This document shows, in pieces, positions 21,769-30,215 of a DNA stretch of 53,173 bases. Where the stretch lies: NCBI GenBank assembly GCA_015062045.1, contig SUVJ01000006.1, forward strand, positions 1-53,173, given 5' to 3'. Positions within the stretch are counted from its first letter, which is position 1; each line of letters begins with the position of its first letter. A model generated the notes under the pieces. The model saw nothing but the letters and a program-made list of their open reading frames with translations. It was not told the DNA's origin and ran no database searches. A program made the position numbers and the translations under genes. The DNA comes from Akkermansiaceae bacterium. Its GTDB lineage: Bacteria; Verrucomicrobiota; Verrucomicrobiia; Verrucomicrobiales; Akkermansiaceae.

Positions 21769-22542
21769 ATGACCATGAACAGTAAAATAGAAGCCATTCT
21801 TGCCAAAAAAGGGAAAGCCCCTGTTAGCGAACTGACTGCATACGACTATCCCACCGCTCGTTTGGTGGATGAGGCCGGGGTGGATATGATTTTGGTAGGC
21901 GACTCCTTGGGGATGATGATGCTGGGGTTCCCCGACACCACACATGTGACACTGGACCACATGCTGCACCACACAGCCGCCGTTGCGCGAGCCGCAAAAA
22001 ATGCCGTGGTGATTGCGGACATGCCCATTCATACCTACGAAACGCCCGAACAGGCCTTAGAAACAGCCCAAGCCCTTATGGCCACCGGGGCAGATGCTGT
22101 TAAACTGGAGGGTGGCGCAGCTAAAGAGGCTCACATACGCACCATTGTACAAGCAGGTATCCCCGTGCAGGCACACATCGGCTTGCTGCCCCAAAAAGTG
22201 AAAGAAGAGGGCGGCTACCGCATGCGCGGCAAAACGGATGAAGAGGCCGCCGCCATTATGGAAGACATGAAGGCCGTTGTGCGGGCCGGTGCTTTCTCCG
22301 TGGTGATTGAATGCACCCGCCACTGTGTGGCAGCCGAAATCACCAAGGCATGCCCGATTATCACCATCGGCATCGGGGCAGGCAAAGGCACTTGCGATGG
22401 CGAGGTAGCCGTTTTCCACGACCTTGTCGGCGGGTTCCCTTGGTTTGTGCCGGGCTTTGCCAAACCAAAAGCTGACATTGCAACGGAAATTTCCCGTGCC
22501 GTCAAAGAATATATGGCAGACGTGCAAATACCGCAACCATAA
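21769..22542 (+). CDS. panB: 3-methyl-2-oxobutanoate hydroxymethyltransferase
   Basis: 257 residues from ATG 21769; an in-frame start at 21757 lies inside folK. TAYDYPTARLVDEAGVDMILVGDSLGMMMLG carries the metal-binding Asp and the substrate loop. ADMPIHTYETPEQALE, VKLEGGAAKEAHI, GLLPQKVKEEGGYRMRGKT and ITIGIGAGKGTCDGEVAVFHD follow in family order. It adds a one-carbon unit from methylene-THF to ketoisovalerate in pantothenate and CoA synthesis, so the neighbouring folate gene feeds its cofactor. Confidence 0.97.
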   Translation: MTMNSKIEAILAKKGKAPVSELTAYDYPTARLVDEAGVDMILVGDSLGMMMLGFPDTTHVTLDHMLHHTAAVARAAKNAVVIADMPIHTYETPEQALETAQALMATGADAVKLEGGAAKEAHIRTIVQAGIPVQAHIGLLPQKVKEEGGYRMRGKTDEEAAAIMEDMKAVVRAGAFSVVIECTRHCVAAEITKACPIITIGIGAGKGTCDGEVAVFHDLVGGFPWFVPGFAKPKADIATEISRAVKEYMADVQIPQP

Positions 22543-22612
22543 GGGTGCAGCTCCGATTATGGGTTAAGGGGGCATTTTGAACATACACAGCCGGGGCATT
22601 TTTCTTTTCTGA

Positions 22613-22640
22613 TTGACAAAACGGGCTAATCTGGCAGAAT
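22613..22640 (+). promoter_or_regulatory. Metzincin gene promoter, leaderless type
   Basis: TTGACA (22613-22618), 16-bp spacer, CAGAAT (22635-22640), then exactly six bases to ATG 22647. Confidence 0.65.
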
Positions 22641-22646
22641 ATCGGC

Positions 22647-23849
22647 ATGGCAAACAGCATACGCATGACCATGATGTGCTCCGCAGCCTTGGCAATAACG
22701 GCAGCAGGAGCAGTACCCGAGCATTTTCAGCCGCGCGCCAAAGAGCTGTTGGCGGACAGCATTGAGCTGGAGAAAAATGCACACAATCTTAATATCATCT
22801 ACTTTACCGGTAATGATATGCAGCCCACGGCAGACTCTGAGCGCCGCATCAGCGAGCTGCTGGTTTACCTGCAACAATACTACGGTAAAGAGATGGCGCG
22901 TAATGGATTCGGCAATCGATCCTTCGGGTTATCCCGCACGGCAAACGGCAATGTGGATATTTGCTATGTGCAAGGTAAGCAGCCGCACAAGAGCTACGCC
23001 TACGGCAAGGGCCACAACGCTTGTATTGAGGAGGTAGAGGCATGGTTCCGTGCTCACCCCGACAAGAAAATGAGCAGCCACACCTTTATCATTATGCCCA
23101 CATGGCAAGATGAAGGCTACAGCGACAAAAACCCGGGCGGTGTACCGTTCTACGGCTATGGTCGCTATTGCTTTGCTCTGGATTACACAGACTTTGACAT
23201 CAAACACTTAGGGCAAAAAACAAAGGAAGGCAAGCGGCTCACCAAATGGTACGGCGGCTTTGCGCACGAGTTGGGGCACGGTATGAACCTGCCGCACAAC
23301 ACCGGCACCATCCGCGAAAACAAAGCCATGGGCACAGCCCTGATGGGGGCGGGCAATTACACCTTTGGTTACTCACCCACCTATCTTACACGTTCCTCCT
23401 GCTCCATATTGTCTAACACGGAGATATTCGTATCCGAGGGCAACCCGCACAAGTTCTACAGCATAGAGGCAGCCCCCACCGTACACCACGCCACATTTGT
23501 CAAGCGAGGCGGCACGTTAGAGCTGCACCTGGTGGTATCCGAAGAAGTAGCGGGCGTCAACGCCTACATACAAGACCCGCCCTACCAAGTGAATCAGGAT
23601 TATGATGCCATTGCTTTCGCCTGCAACGTGGGTACCAACAAACAGGGGCAAAAAGAGGCGGGTGTCATCATACCCCTCAATGAACTGGGTGCCCTCAACA
23701 ACAGAGACGCCGGGGAAATGGCACTGGATGTTCTGCTGCAAACCTATGAGGGCACGCGCTTTCGTTGGCGTATACCCTTTGACCTGAGCAAACAGACAGA
23801 TGGCATGCCCATAGACACCGGCAAGCCCGTGCTGAACCGTGGTTACTAA
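22647..23849 (+). CDS. Secreted metzincin-type zinc metalloprotease
   Basis: 400 residues with a signal peptide (MTMMCSAALAITAAGAVP). The zinc site HELGHGMNLPH is at 207-217, giving three His ligands and the catalytic Glu; metzincins usually have Gly where Asn 214 is. A Met-turn candidate, ALMGAGNYTFG, follows at about 231-241. The C-terminal 130 residues look like a beta domain. The best match in pattern is the M11/M43/M66-like metzincin group; I cannot name the family. It is probably exported and could act on host or dietary glycoprotein. A ROK kinase gene follows 18 bases after its stop. Confidence 0.72.
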   Translation: MANSIRMTMMCSAALAITAAGAVPEHFQPRAKELLADSIELEKNAHNLNIIYFTGNDMQPTADSERRISELLVYLQQYYGKEMARNGFGNRSFGLSRTANGNVDICYVQGKQPHKSYAYGKGHNACIEEVEAWFRAHPDKKMSSHTFIIMPTWQDEGYSDKNPGGVPFYGYGRYCFALDYTDFDIKHLGQKTKEGKRLTKWYGGFAHELGHGMNLPHNTGTIRENKAMGTALMGAGNYTFGYSPTYLTRSSCSILSNTEIFVSEGNPHKFYSIEAAPTVHHATFVKRGGTLELHLVVSEEVAGVNAYIQDPPYQVNQDYDAIAFACNVGTNKQGQKEAGVIIPLNELGALNNRDAGEMALDVLLQTYEGTRFRWRIPFDLSKQTDGMPIDTGKPVLNRGY

Positions 23850-23867
23850 TCCCCCACCGCCCCGCAC

Positions 23868-24821
23868 ATGACAACTCCGCCGGAAACACTGGCTGTAGAC
23901 TTTGGTGGCACGAGCATTAAAATTGCCGTTACGCAGGGCGAGCATATTCTGCAAAAAGCGCAGCCCCTGCCTACGGCTGCCTACAACAGCCCGCAGGAGA
24001 TTATGGCCGCCATGTGCCAAACCATGCAACAGCTGCTGCGCGAGCATCCGCACGCGGCAGCGGTGGGCTTGGGTATGCCCGGTTGGGTGGATTTTTACCG
24101 GGGCGTGCTCTACCAGCTCACCAATGTACCCGTGTGGGACCACGAGGAACCCGTGCGTGAGGTTATCTCTCAAGCACTGGGCTTGCCCGTTGTGTTGGAT
24201 AACGATGCCAACTGCATGGCTTATGCAGAGTGGAAGCTGGGGGCGGGTAAAGGGCTGGCGAGCCTGGCCTGCCTTACCTTGGGTACAGGCATTGGCGGTG
24301 GAATTGTCATTCATAACCGTATGCTGCGCGGGCGCAATGTATCATGTGCAGAGCTGGGGCAAACCAGCATTGCTTTTAACGGCAGAGTCGGCCCGTTCGG
24401 TAATCGCGGGGCTATTGAAGAATACATCGGCAACAATGAGTTTGCGGCAGATGCCGTGCAGGCTTATGCAGCTGCGGGTATCTCAAAAACGGCACAAGAT
24501 TGCGCCCCTCATTTACTGGAGCAAGCCGCCCGCCGGGGAGATCCCATAGCTATTAAACTTTACCGCGATTTTGCGGATAAATTGAGCATACTTATCATGA
24601 ACCTTATGTATGCATTGGTGCCGGAGGCCATCATCATAGGCGGCGGTGTGGCCAAGGCCGGGGATTTGCTCTTTACCCCGCTGCAAGAGAGTCTTCGCCA
24701 ACAGCTCTTCCCCGTGCACTATGCCGCACTGCGTATCTTGCCCGCGCATTTCGGGGCAGATTCCGGGCTTATCGGTGCCGGGCTCATGGCTGCCGACTAT
24801 GCCAACGGCACCTTGAAATAA
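23868..24821 (+). CDS. ROK-family sugar kinase without the zinc motif
   Basis: 317 residues. AVDFGGTSIKIAVTQG is the first phosphate loop and VVLDNDANCMAYAEW holds the catalytic Asp. CLTLGTGIGGGIVI is the second phosphate loop, and a C-terminal IIIGGGVAKAGDLLF completes the ROK fold. The usual GH plus CxCGxxGCxE zinc site is missing: the region reads ELGQTSIAFNGRVGPFGNRGAIEEY. It probably phosphorylates glucose or an amino sugar with ATP. It lies close behind the protease gene, so the two may be co-expressed. Confidence 0.85.
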   Translation: MTTPPETLAVDFGGTSIKIAVTQGEHILQKAQPLPTAAYNSPQEIMAAMCQTMQQLLREHPHAAAVGLGMPGWVDFYRGVLYQLTNVPVWDHEEPVREVISQALGLPVVLDNDANCMAYAEWKLGAGKGLASLACLTLGTGIGGGIVIHNRMLRGRNVSCAELGQTSIAFNGRVGPFGNRGAIEEYIGNNEFAADAVQAYAAAGISKTAQDCAPHLLEQAARRGDPIAIKLYRDFADKLSILIMNLMYALVPEAIIIGGGVAKAGDLLFTPLQESLRQQLFPVHYAALRILPAHFGADSGLIGAGLMAADYANGTLK

Positions 24822-24864
24822 TTTTGAACAATTTGTTGGATTTTAACGTCTCAATAACATAAAC

Positions 24865-26505
24865 ATGAACACAGAATCCTCCTCCTCACCAAACGAAGCA
24901 TCCGGCGTGCCCAATTTGCCGCCTATCCCCAAATCGGTAATCACCCCGGCCGTGCCCAACCCGCAAACGGTAGCACCGGCTTTAAAGCCCCTTCCCAAGA
25001 CAACGGAAGACCCCACATGGTGGCGAAAAGGAGCTATTCCCTTCATCGTTTTACTGCTGGCAGCCGCAGCGGCAGATTTATATTGGCCCAGGGTTGGTGG
25101 CATAGGCGTGGGTGCAGGCATAGCAGGCATTTTGCTTACCAGCGGTATTCTGTTGCTACGCAAAGACTTGAGCAAGGGGGAGATTTGCTTTTTAGCGGGT
25201 TTAGCCTGTATCAACTGCACGGCATTATTGGTAAGTGGTAATATATTGAACTACTTTATAGGCATATTGGCCCCGTTCTTTCTGCTTGCCATCCCCACAC
25301 CCAAAGGGGAACCCATAACCGTCAATGTAGAATACCGTAGTTGGTGGGGCTATTGGACCGCCCGCCGCCCCAAACAGGAAAAGGAAAAGAAAACTCACGT
25401 GCTGCGCAAGGTTCTGCCCACTTTCATTTCTGTGCTGGTATCGGTAGCACTTTTCATTGCATTCCTCAGCATCTTTGCCTCCGGTAACCCCGTGGTGGAG
25501 CAAGTATGGCAATGGATTGTTTCCCGCTGGAATGAGCTGGTGATTTATCTGAACATCAGCTGGGATTTCGCCTACCACCTTATCTACTGGGCTGTGGGTA
25601 TACTGGTGTTCGGTATATATGCCCATAAACGCCCGTTTGCCCCCTTACCGATAAACCAACCGATTAAACCGCAGCAAGGCACCACTTTGTTGCCGCAGCT
25701 GCCGCTCTACTCCCTTATCGGCATCAACGCAGCCTTCTTGGTTGCAACCGCTACAGACATTGCCTACCTGTGGTTCAAAAACATACCCGAGGGTATCACG
25801 CAAACAGCCTATCTGCACGACGGGGCGGACTCCATCACTTGGGCAGCCATCCTTGCAGCACTGGTGTTGATATTCTTGTTCCGTCGCAACGGTATAGCCC
25901 GCCAGTCCATGGGTGCCAAACTTGCCGGGTACCTGCTGGTCATTCAAACATTCTTGCTGGCAGCCAGCGTATACCTGCGCCTGTATTACCAAATATGCGA
26001 CTACGGGTTCACCACACGCCGTATCTTAGCCGGGGAGTTCCTGTTATTGGGTTTGGCCGGTTTGGTGATTCTGGTATTTTATATGGCCTGTGAGGGCAAC
26101 TTCCGCAAGTTTGCCAAAATCTGCATGGGTTGCATGCTGCTGATGGTTATTGCCGGGGGGATTATTACGCCGTCTCGTTTAGCGGCAGACCTGAATATGT
26201 GTTTTATGAGCTCCAATCCGCACTGGGAGTTTGAGCAAAGAGATTTCTCCTACGGCAGATTCAGCGAAACCAGCAACCTTCACTTTGCGGAGATAATTTA
26301 CCGCCGCTCCCCTAATCGCCGCATGGCCGGAAACCTTATTTCGGCTGCTGAAGATATAATAGCGAAAGAACAGATTGGAGGCTGGACCTCCTTTACGATC
26401 AATCACTACTATGATTTACCCGCAGCGGAGCGCATTTTGGCGGATCCCTCCATACGCATGATGGCAGACGGAATAGACGACGAAGGGCTTTTCCGAGCCA
26501 ATTAA
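24865..26505 (+). CDS. Multi-span membrane protein, DUF4173-like
   Basis: 546 residues from ATG 24865. A proline-rich cytoplasmic N-terminus of about 50 residues precedes roughly 11-12 hydrophobic spans. Blocks such as KGAIPFIVLLLAAAAADLYWPRVGGIGVG, FASGNPVVEQVWQWIVSRW and an RRNGIARQ loop resemble DUF4173 membrane proteins. The C-terminal 110 residues are soluble and contain a helical repeat-like region (AEIIYRRSPNRRMAGNLISAAEDI). No transport substrate can be inferred. It ends at the strong hairpin 26521-26568. Confidence 0.6.
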   Translation: MNTESSSSPNEASGVPNLPPIPKSVITPAVPNPQTVAPALKPLPKTTEDPTWWRKGAIPFIVLLLAAAAADLYWPRVGGIGVGAGIAGILLTSGILLLRKDLSKGEICFLAGLACINCTALLVSGNILNYFIGILAPFFLLAIPTPKGEPITVNVEYRSWWGYWTARRPKQEKEKKTHVLRKVLPTFISVLVSVALFIAFLSIFASGNPVVEQVWQWIVSRWNELVIYLNISWDFAYHLIYWAVGILVFGIYAHKRPFAPLPINQPIKPQQGTTLLPQLPLYSLIGINAAFLVATATDIAYLWFKNIPEGITQTAYLHDGADSITWAAILAALVLIFLFRRNGIARQSMGAKLAGYLLVIQTFLLAASVYLRLYYQICDYGFTTRRILAGEFLLLGLAGLVILVFYMACEGNFRKFAKICMGCMLLMVIAGGIITPSRLAADLNMCFMSSNPHWEFEQRDFSYGRFSETSNLHFAEIIYRRSPNRRMAGNLISAAEDIIAKEQIGGWTSFTINHYYDLPAAERILADPSIRMMADGIDDEGLFRAN

Positions 26506-26520
26506 TTATACTGTAAGCTA

Positions 26521-26568
26521 TTATTCAAAAGGCCCTGCCGCACATTTACGGCAGGGCCTTTTGAATAA
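26521..26568. terminator. Bidirectional terminator, 20-bp perfect stem
   Basis: The inverted repeat 26521-26540 / 26549-26568 is perfect over 20 bp with an 8-base loop. AAAAGG and CCTTTT at the base let it work for both convergent genes. Confidence 0.92.
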
Positions 26569-26579
26569 TGGGGTTAAAA

Positions 26580-26909
26580 TTATGCATTATCGAGTTGCTC
26601 CAAGAGAGCAGCCGCCGTTTTAACGCAATCTTGGCAGGCAACACGGGGAGAGCCGCCTTTAAGCTCACGGCAAGTACAAGCACCATGGGTAGCAGCAAAA
26701 GCGGTGCGTATAGTTTCAGCCTTATCTCCGGCCAAGGTCATGGCAGCATAAAGCGCACCACATGTACCATCGGGGGCTTTACCGCCACCACAGGCTTTCA
26801 TGGATTCAAGCAAATCCTCACGCCCGAACGCGGCGCAAATGGTTTGAGCGCAATTGTACATGAAGGGGGGCTCACGGAATGTAGAAAGAGCTTTTTGTGC
26901 AGCATTCAT
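26580..26909 (-). CDS. C_GCAxxG_C_C family redox protein
   Basis: 109 residues from ATG 26909, chosen because a perfect promoter (26920-26948) ends 10 bases upstream; an upstream ATG at 26948 lies inside that promoter. Cysteines occur in the family pattern: NCAQTICAAF, KACGGG...GTCGALYAA, GACTCRELK and ACQDCVKTAA. The family (PF09719) is thought to be redox-active or to bind a metal cluster; its partner is unknown. The gene is single and leftward, ended by the 20-bp hairpin. Confidence 0.8.
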   Translation of the reverse strand: MNAAQKALSTFREPPFMYNCAQTICAAFGREDLLESMKACGGGKAPDGTCGALYAAMTLAGDKAETIRTAFAATHGACTCRELKGGSPRVACQDCVKTAAALLEQLDNA

Positions 26910-26919
26910 AACGGGCTTT

Positions 26920-26948
26920 ATTATAGTGGATGAGGGATTATTTGTCAA
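26920..26948 (-). promoter_or_regulatory. Consensus sigma-70 promoter inside the end of the upstream gene
   Basis: On the minus strand TTGACA (26943-26948), 17 bp, TATAAT (26920-26925). The -35 overlaps the last codons (ATT GAC AAA TAA) of the transporter gene. The predicted leader is about 4 bases. Confidence 0.8.
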
Positions 26949-27849
26949 TGCCTGCCTTTTTTTGTTCTCTCAAGGCCAGGGATAGCTGAATAGCATTAGC
27001 GACATTATGGAAAAACACATAAAAAGCCGGGCCTATATAAGCCAGAGGGGTAGCATAAGGCTGGCCTGCGATGTAAAGCGTAAGAATGGTGTTTTTTTGG
27101 CCGAGGGCTTGAGAGCACTCACGCTTGAGGCGCGGGTAGCCCAACCAGTAGCCACCTATAAACCCGATAGCACAAATTGTTAAAGCACCCAATGCCACCG
27201 GCCATATATCATAAAAACTGTAATTCATGAGCAACAGGCGGTGTGTGCCGGCAGCTGAAACAATGGTGAGGTTGATAATCCAAATAGCTAAAGAATAATC
27301 ACGCAGCTTGGGTGCCCATTGCTTGCAGGGTGGGTAGCACACCCGCAACAAGAATGAGATGAGAGCCGGAGCCCCCAATGCCACCATTATCTGGTATAAT
27401 ACAACCAACAGAAAATCTATATAACCCAACCCCGGGGCATCTACAACAAAGGGTAAAACAAAAGGTGTCACTATGCCGAACATGGCTTGGCTGAGCACCA
27501 TGGCCGTGGTGATAAATGCCGTGTTGCCTCTTAACAAATTAACAATAACGGGCGCGGCAGATGCCACGGGGGCTGCGGCACAATAATACAAAGACTCCGC
27601 CAGCACCGGGTGCCCCGCTAATACGGCAGCATACCAAAAGCCCAAGCCCATTAACTGCAAAACTACCAGCAACACCAGGTGCATCCACGTGGGTTTAAGC
27701 TGCTTGGTGTCAAGGCCTATAAAGGTGATGCAAAGCATCAGCGTAATACCGACGGGAAGCCACGCCGCCAGCGGTGCTAATTCTGCATGCAGCAGGCCGC
27801 CCACCAGGAACGCCAGCACCATGCAGATACTGCGTAAATGTTGTTTCAT
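26938..27849 (-). CDS. BASS-type (bile acid:sodium symporter-like) transporter
   Basis: 303 residues from ATG 27849 with about nine or ten spans. Features fitting the BASS superfamily are a repeated half structure, CAAAPVASAAPVIVNLLRGN (the helix-breaking substrate or sodium site of the first half) and QKNTILTLYIAGQPYATPLAY in the second half. The substrate could be an organic anion or a keto acid; bile acid is only the family name. It lies 20 bases after the HD-phosphodiesterase gene in the leftward block. Confidence 0.7.
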   Translation of the reverse strand: MKQHLRSICMVLAFLVGGLLHAELAPLAAWLPVGITLMLCITFIGLDTKQLKPTWMHLVLLVVLQLMGLGFWYAAVLAGHPVLAESLYYCAAAPVASAAPVIVNLLRGNTAFITTAMVLSQAMFGIVTPFVLPFVVDAPGLGYIDFLLVVLYQIMVALGAPALISFLLRVCYPPCKQWAPKLRDYSLAIWIINLTIVSAAGTHRLLLMNYSFYDIWPVALGALTICAIGFIGGYWLGYPRLKRECSQALGQKNTILTLYIAGQPYATPLAYIGPAFYVFFHNVANAIQLSLALREQKKAGIDK

Positions 27850-27869
27850 GTCTCAGCACGGGGGAATCC

Positions 27870-29471
27870 TTATGCCCCCTTCTTTTCTTCGGTCTCCGTA
27901 GCCAGACGCTTTTCCGCAATGCGCTCAGCGGCATCGCCCTCTTTGGGCTTGGGGTAAGCAATGCGGTTGTGGTTCATAGTACGGAGGGTATGGAAGAAAG
28001 ATTCCTTCATTTTTGAGATATCGCCAAGGGTGAGGCCACAATCCTGCAAATGACCATCCAAGATTCGGCCTTTGAAAATACCGTCTATCATGTTGCGGAT
28101 ATCCGCCTCTGTGGGGTGTTGCAGGGAGCGCGTGGCACTCTCCACGGCATCTGCCATGCTCACAATGCCGGACTCACGGCTTTGCGGTATGGGGCCTTCA
28201 TACGTGAAAATAGACTTGTCAACCTCATCCGGGCAGGTATCTGTAAGGCCCTCTTCAAAGCGTTGGCGCGCGGCCTCGTATGTATCCTGAGCCTTACGAA
28301 GGAAGAAATAAGCCGTAGTCACCCCGTGGTGCTCGCGTATGGCATCAATAATCATGGGGTTAAGGCGGTGCTCTTTAGCCAACTCCACCCCGGCTGTTAC
28401 ATGGCCGGTAATAATGCGGGCACTGCCCTCGGGGGTAAGCTCCGCATGGGGGGAGAGGCTTTGGTCCACAATATTTTCAGAGAAATACTGCGGGTTATTG
28501 AGTTTGCCGATATCATGGTAAAGGCCGCAAACTCCGGCGCGCGTAACATCTGCCCCCACAGCCTCAGCCGCGCCCTCTGCCAACCGCTGCACACACAAAC
28601 AGTGATGAAAGGTACCGGGGGCCGTCATTTGCAGTTTTTTGAGCAAAGGGTGGTTCATATCCGCCCACTCTAACCAAGTGATATGGGTAGATATGCGGAA
28701 AATGTTTTCCAACATGGGCATTACACCGTTAATGATAATACCGAACAAGAAGTTAACACCAATGGTCAGCAAGGCGGCTAAAAGGATTCTCAAATAACCG
28801 TCCTGCATCATATCATAGCGCAGCACATCTGCATGCAACCCAAGCAAAATCAAAGCGCTGAAAAACACAACCGCACCCAATTTAAACCCGGCATAGAGCA
28901 ACTGCTGGCGCTTTTGCAAATGCCCGCAAATACCGGCGGATAATACACCTGTGAGCAGGCTTATGCCAATGTAATCTGCAACGAATGCCAGTGAAAAATC
29001 CACCGGGAACAGCACCGCGCCATACATGGTACAACACAGTGCCACGAACACGCCCACAGAGCGATTAATCAGCACAGCAGTTACAGCCGGGGCAAGCATG
29101 TAGGGCAGAACCAACAGCACCTCCTCATGCAAAGAGGGGAAATGGCGGTTCCAATAGGAGATAATCAGATGCATGAGGAACATCTGCATCACTATGGAAA
29201 GCACACACAGCAACGCGGGGCGGAAGCTGAGTGAGGTATGCCTGCGCCCGAAAACATAGAAAACCCAAAGCGATACAGAGCACAAAACCACCCAACACAT
29301 GCGATAAATGCTCAGCAAAGCGTTATCCGGCACACTGTATACCAAAGCGCACAACGCAACCATGCCACCCACGGACAGTGTCAGCAGCTGTTGCTGGGCA
29401 CGGCGTTGCTCACTCTCGTCTGCACTCTCTGCAGGCTTGCGTCGAAAAAGATTTTTGATGAACCCGAACAT
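27870..29471 (-). CDS. 7TM-HD phosphodiesterase, PgpH/YqfF-like
   Basis: 533 residues from ATG 29471. About eight hydrophobic spans (residues 30-270) precede an HD domain: HLPL-like TAPGTFHHCLCVQRLAEGAAE, GLYHDIGKLNNPQYFSEN with the HD pair, ITGHVTAGVELAKEH and IREHHGVTTAYFF. This is the 7TM-7TMR_HD architecture of PgpH, which degrades cyclic di-AMP. It lacks the long N-terminal extracellular domain of Listeria PgpH (about 700 residues). It probably links osmotic or wall stress to cyclic di-AMP. The following gene is the BASS transporter. Confidence 0.82.
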   Translation of the reverse strand: MFGFIKNLFRRKPAESADESEQRRAQQQLLTLSVGGMVALCALVYSVPDNALLSIYRMCWVVLCSVSLWVFYVFGRRHTSLSFRPALLCVLSIVMQMFLMHLIISYWNRHFPSLHEEVLLVLPYMLAPAVTAVLINRSVGVFVALCCTMYGAVLFPVDFSLAFVADYIGISLLTGVLSAGICGHLQKRQQLLYAGFKLGAVVFFSALILLGLHADVLRYDMMQDGYLRILLAALLTIGVNFLFGIIINGVMPMLENIFRISTHITWLEWADMNHPLLKKLQMTAPGTFHHCLCVQRLAEGAAEAVGADVTRAGVCGLYHDIGKLNNPQYFSENIVDQSLSPHAELTPEGSARIITGHVTAGVELAKEHRLNPMIIDAIREHHGVTTAYFFLRKAQDTYEAARQRFEEGLTDTCPDEVDKSIFTYEGPIPQSRESGIVSMADAVESATRSLQHPTEADIRNMIDGIFKGRILDGHLQDCGLTLGDISKMKESFFHTLRTMNHNRIAYPKPKEGDAAERIAEKRLATETEEKKGA

Positions 29472-29535
29472 ACTTGTCGCGCCATTATAGCATAGTTGCA
29501 GAATATGTCAAATTCTGATTATCGCCGGTAAATCA

Positions 29536-30138
29536 TCAACTGTATTTTATGAGATAATAGACAGACGTGACTAAATTAACGGGTGTCTCTACCACAAAAA
29601 GAACCGCAGCTGTCGGTAACGCATATAAGCCACGCCACGTCAAATGCGCGGAAGCCTCAAAAGCATCATCTATCTCTCTGTTATTTACGGCATAGGATTT
29701 GCCGATAAGCGGGTCTTTTCGCGCGCGATTCATGGGGAAAGTTGCCTCTTGCCATGCAGAATCGGGGTGGTAATGCATTCCATATTCCCCTTTCACCAGT
29801 TCACGACAATAGACGGCGGATTCCGAACCGGGCACCGCAGTACGTTTCCAGTAGGACGGGCCAACGATATTCTCGCCGAATGATGACCATGAGCTATCGC
29901 GGGTCCACCGCCAGTTAACACGCACACCTCGGCGGTAGGGCTTACCCTCATGCATATAGTGAACCGTGGGATCTTCTACCAGCACGCCGTCATACTCAAT
30001 GGCATGTTCAAACACACGCTCGTGATTAACCCAACAACTGCTCAGGCTAAGCACGCATAACAGATTAATAACACAGCTAATGATTAAGAAAAGAAAACTC
30101 AGGCTACGACAAAACATACGAAAAAAACTCCTATTCAT
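29536..30138 (-). CDS. Membrane-anchored protein of unknown function
   Basis: 200 residues from ATG 30138. An N-terminal hydrophobic segment (FLFLIISCVINLLCVLSLSSC) could be a signal anchor or a lipoprotein signal ending at Cys. Then comes a beta-rich domain with many Trp and Tyr, and a second hydrophobic stretch near the C-terminus (GLYALPTAAVLFVVETPVNLVTSVYYLI). No family is recognised. It stands alone between the YD-repeat gene and the HD gene, and codon use looks like its neighbours. Confidence 0.55.
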   Translation of the reverse strand: MNRSFFRMFCRSLSFLFLIISCVINLLCVLSLSSCWVNHERVFEHAIEYDGVLVEDPTVHYMHEGKPYRRGVRVNWRWTRDSSWSSFGENIVGPSYWKRTAVPGSESAVYCRELVKGEYGMHYHPDSAWQEATFPMNRARKDPLIGKSYAVNNREIDDAFEASAHLTWRGLYALPTAAVLFVVETPVNLVTSVYYLIKYS

Positions 30139-30215
30139 TGATTTTTTTTCGATTATAAAGAAAAGTCAGCAAACATCAAGTAAAAAGTGGGTAATACATA
30201 ATACGGCGCGGAGAT

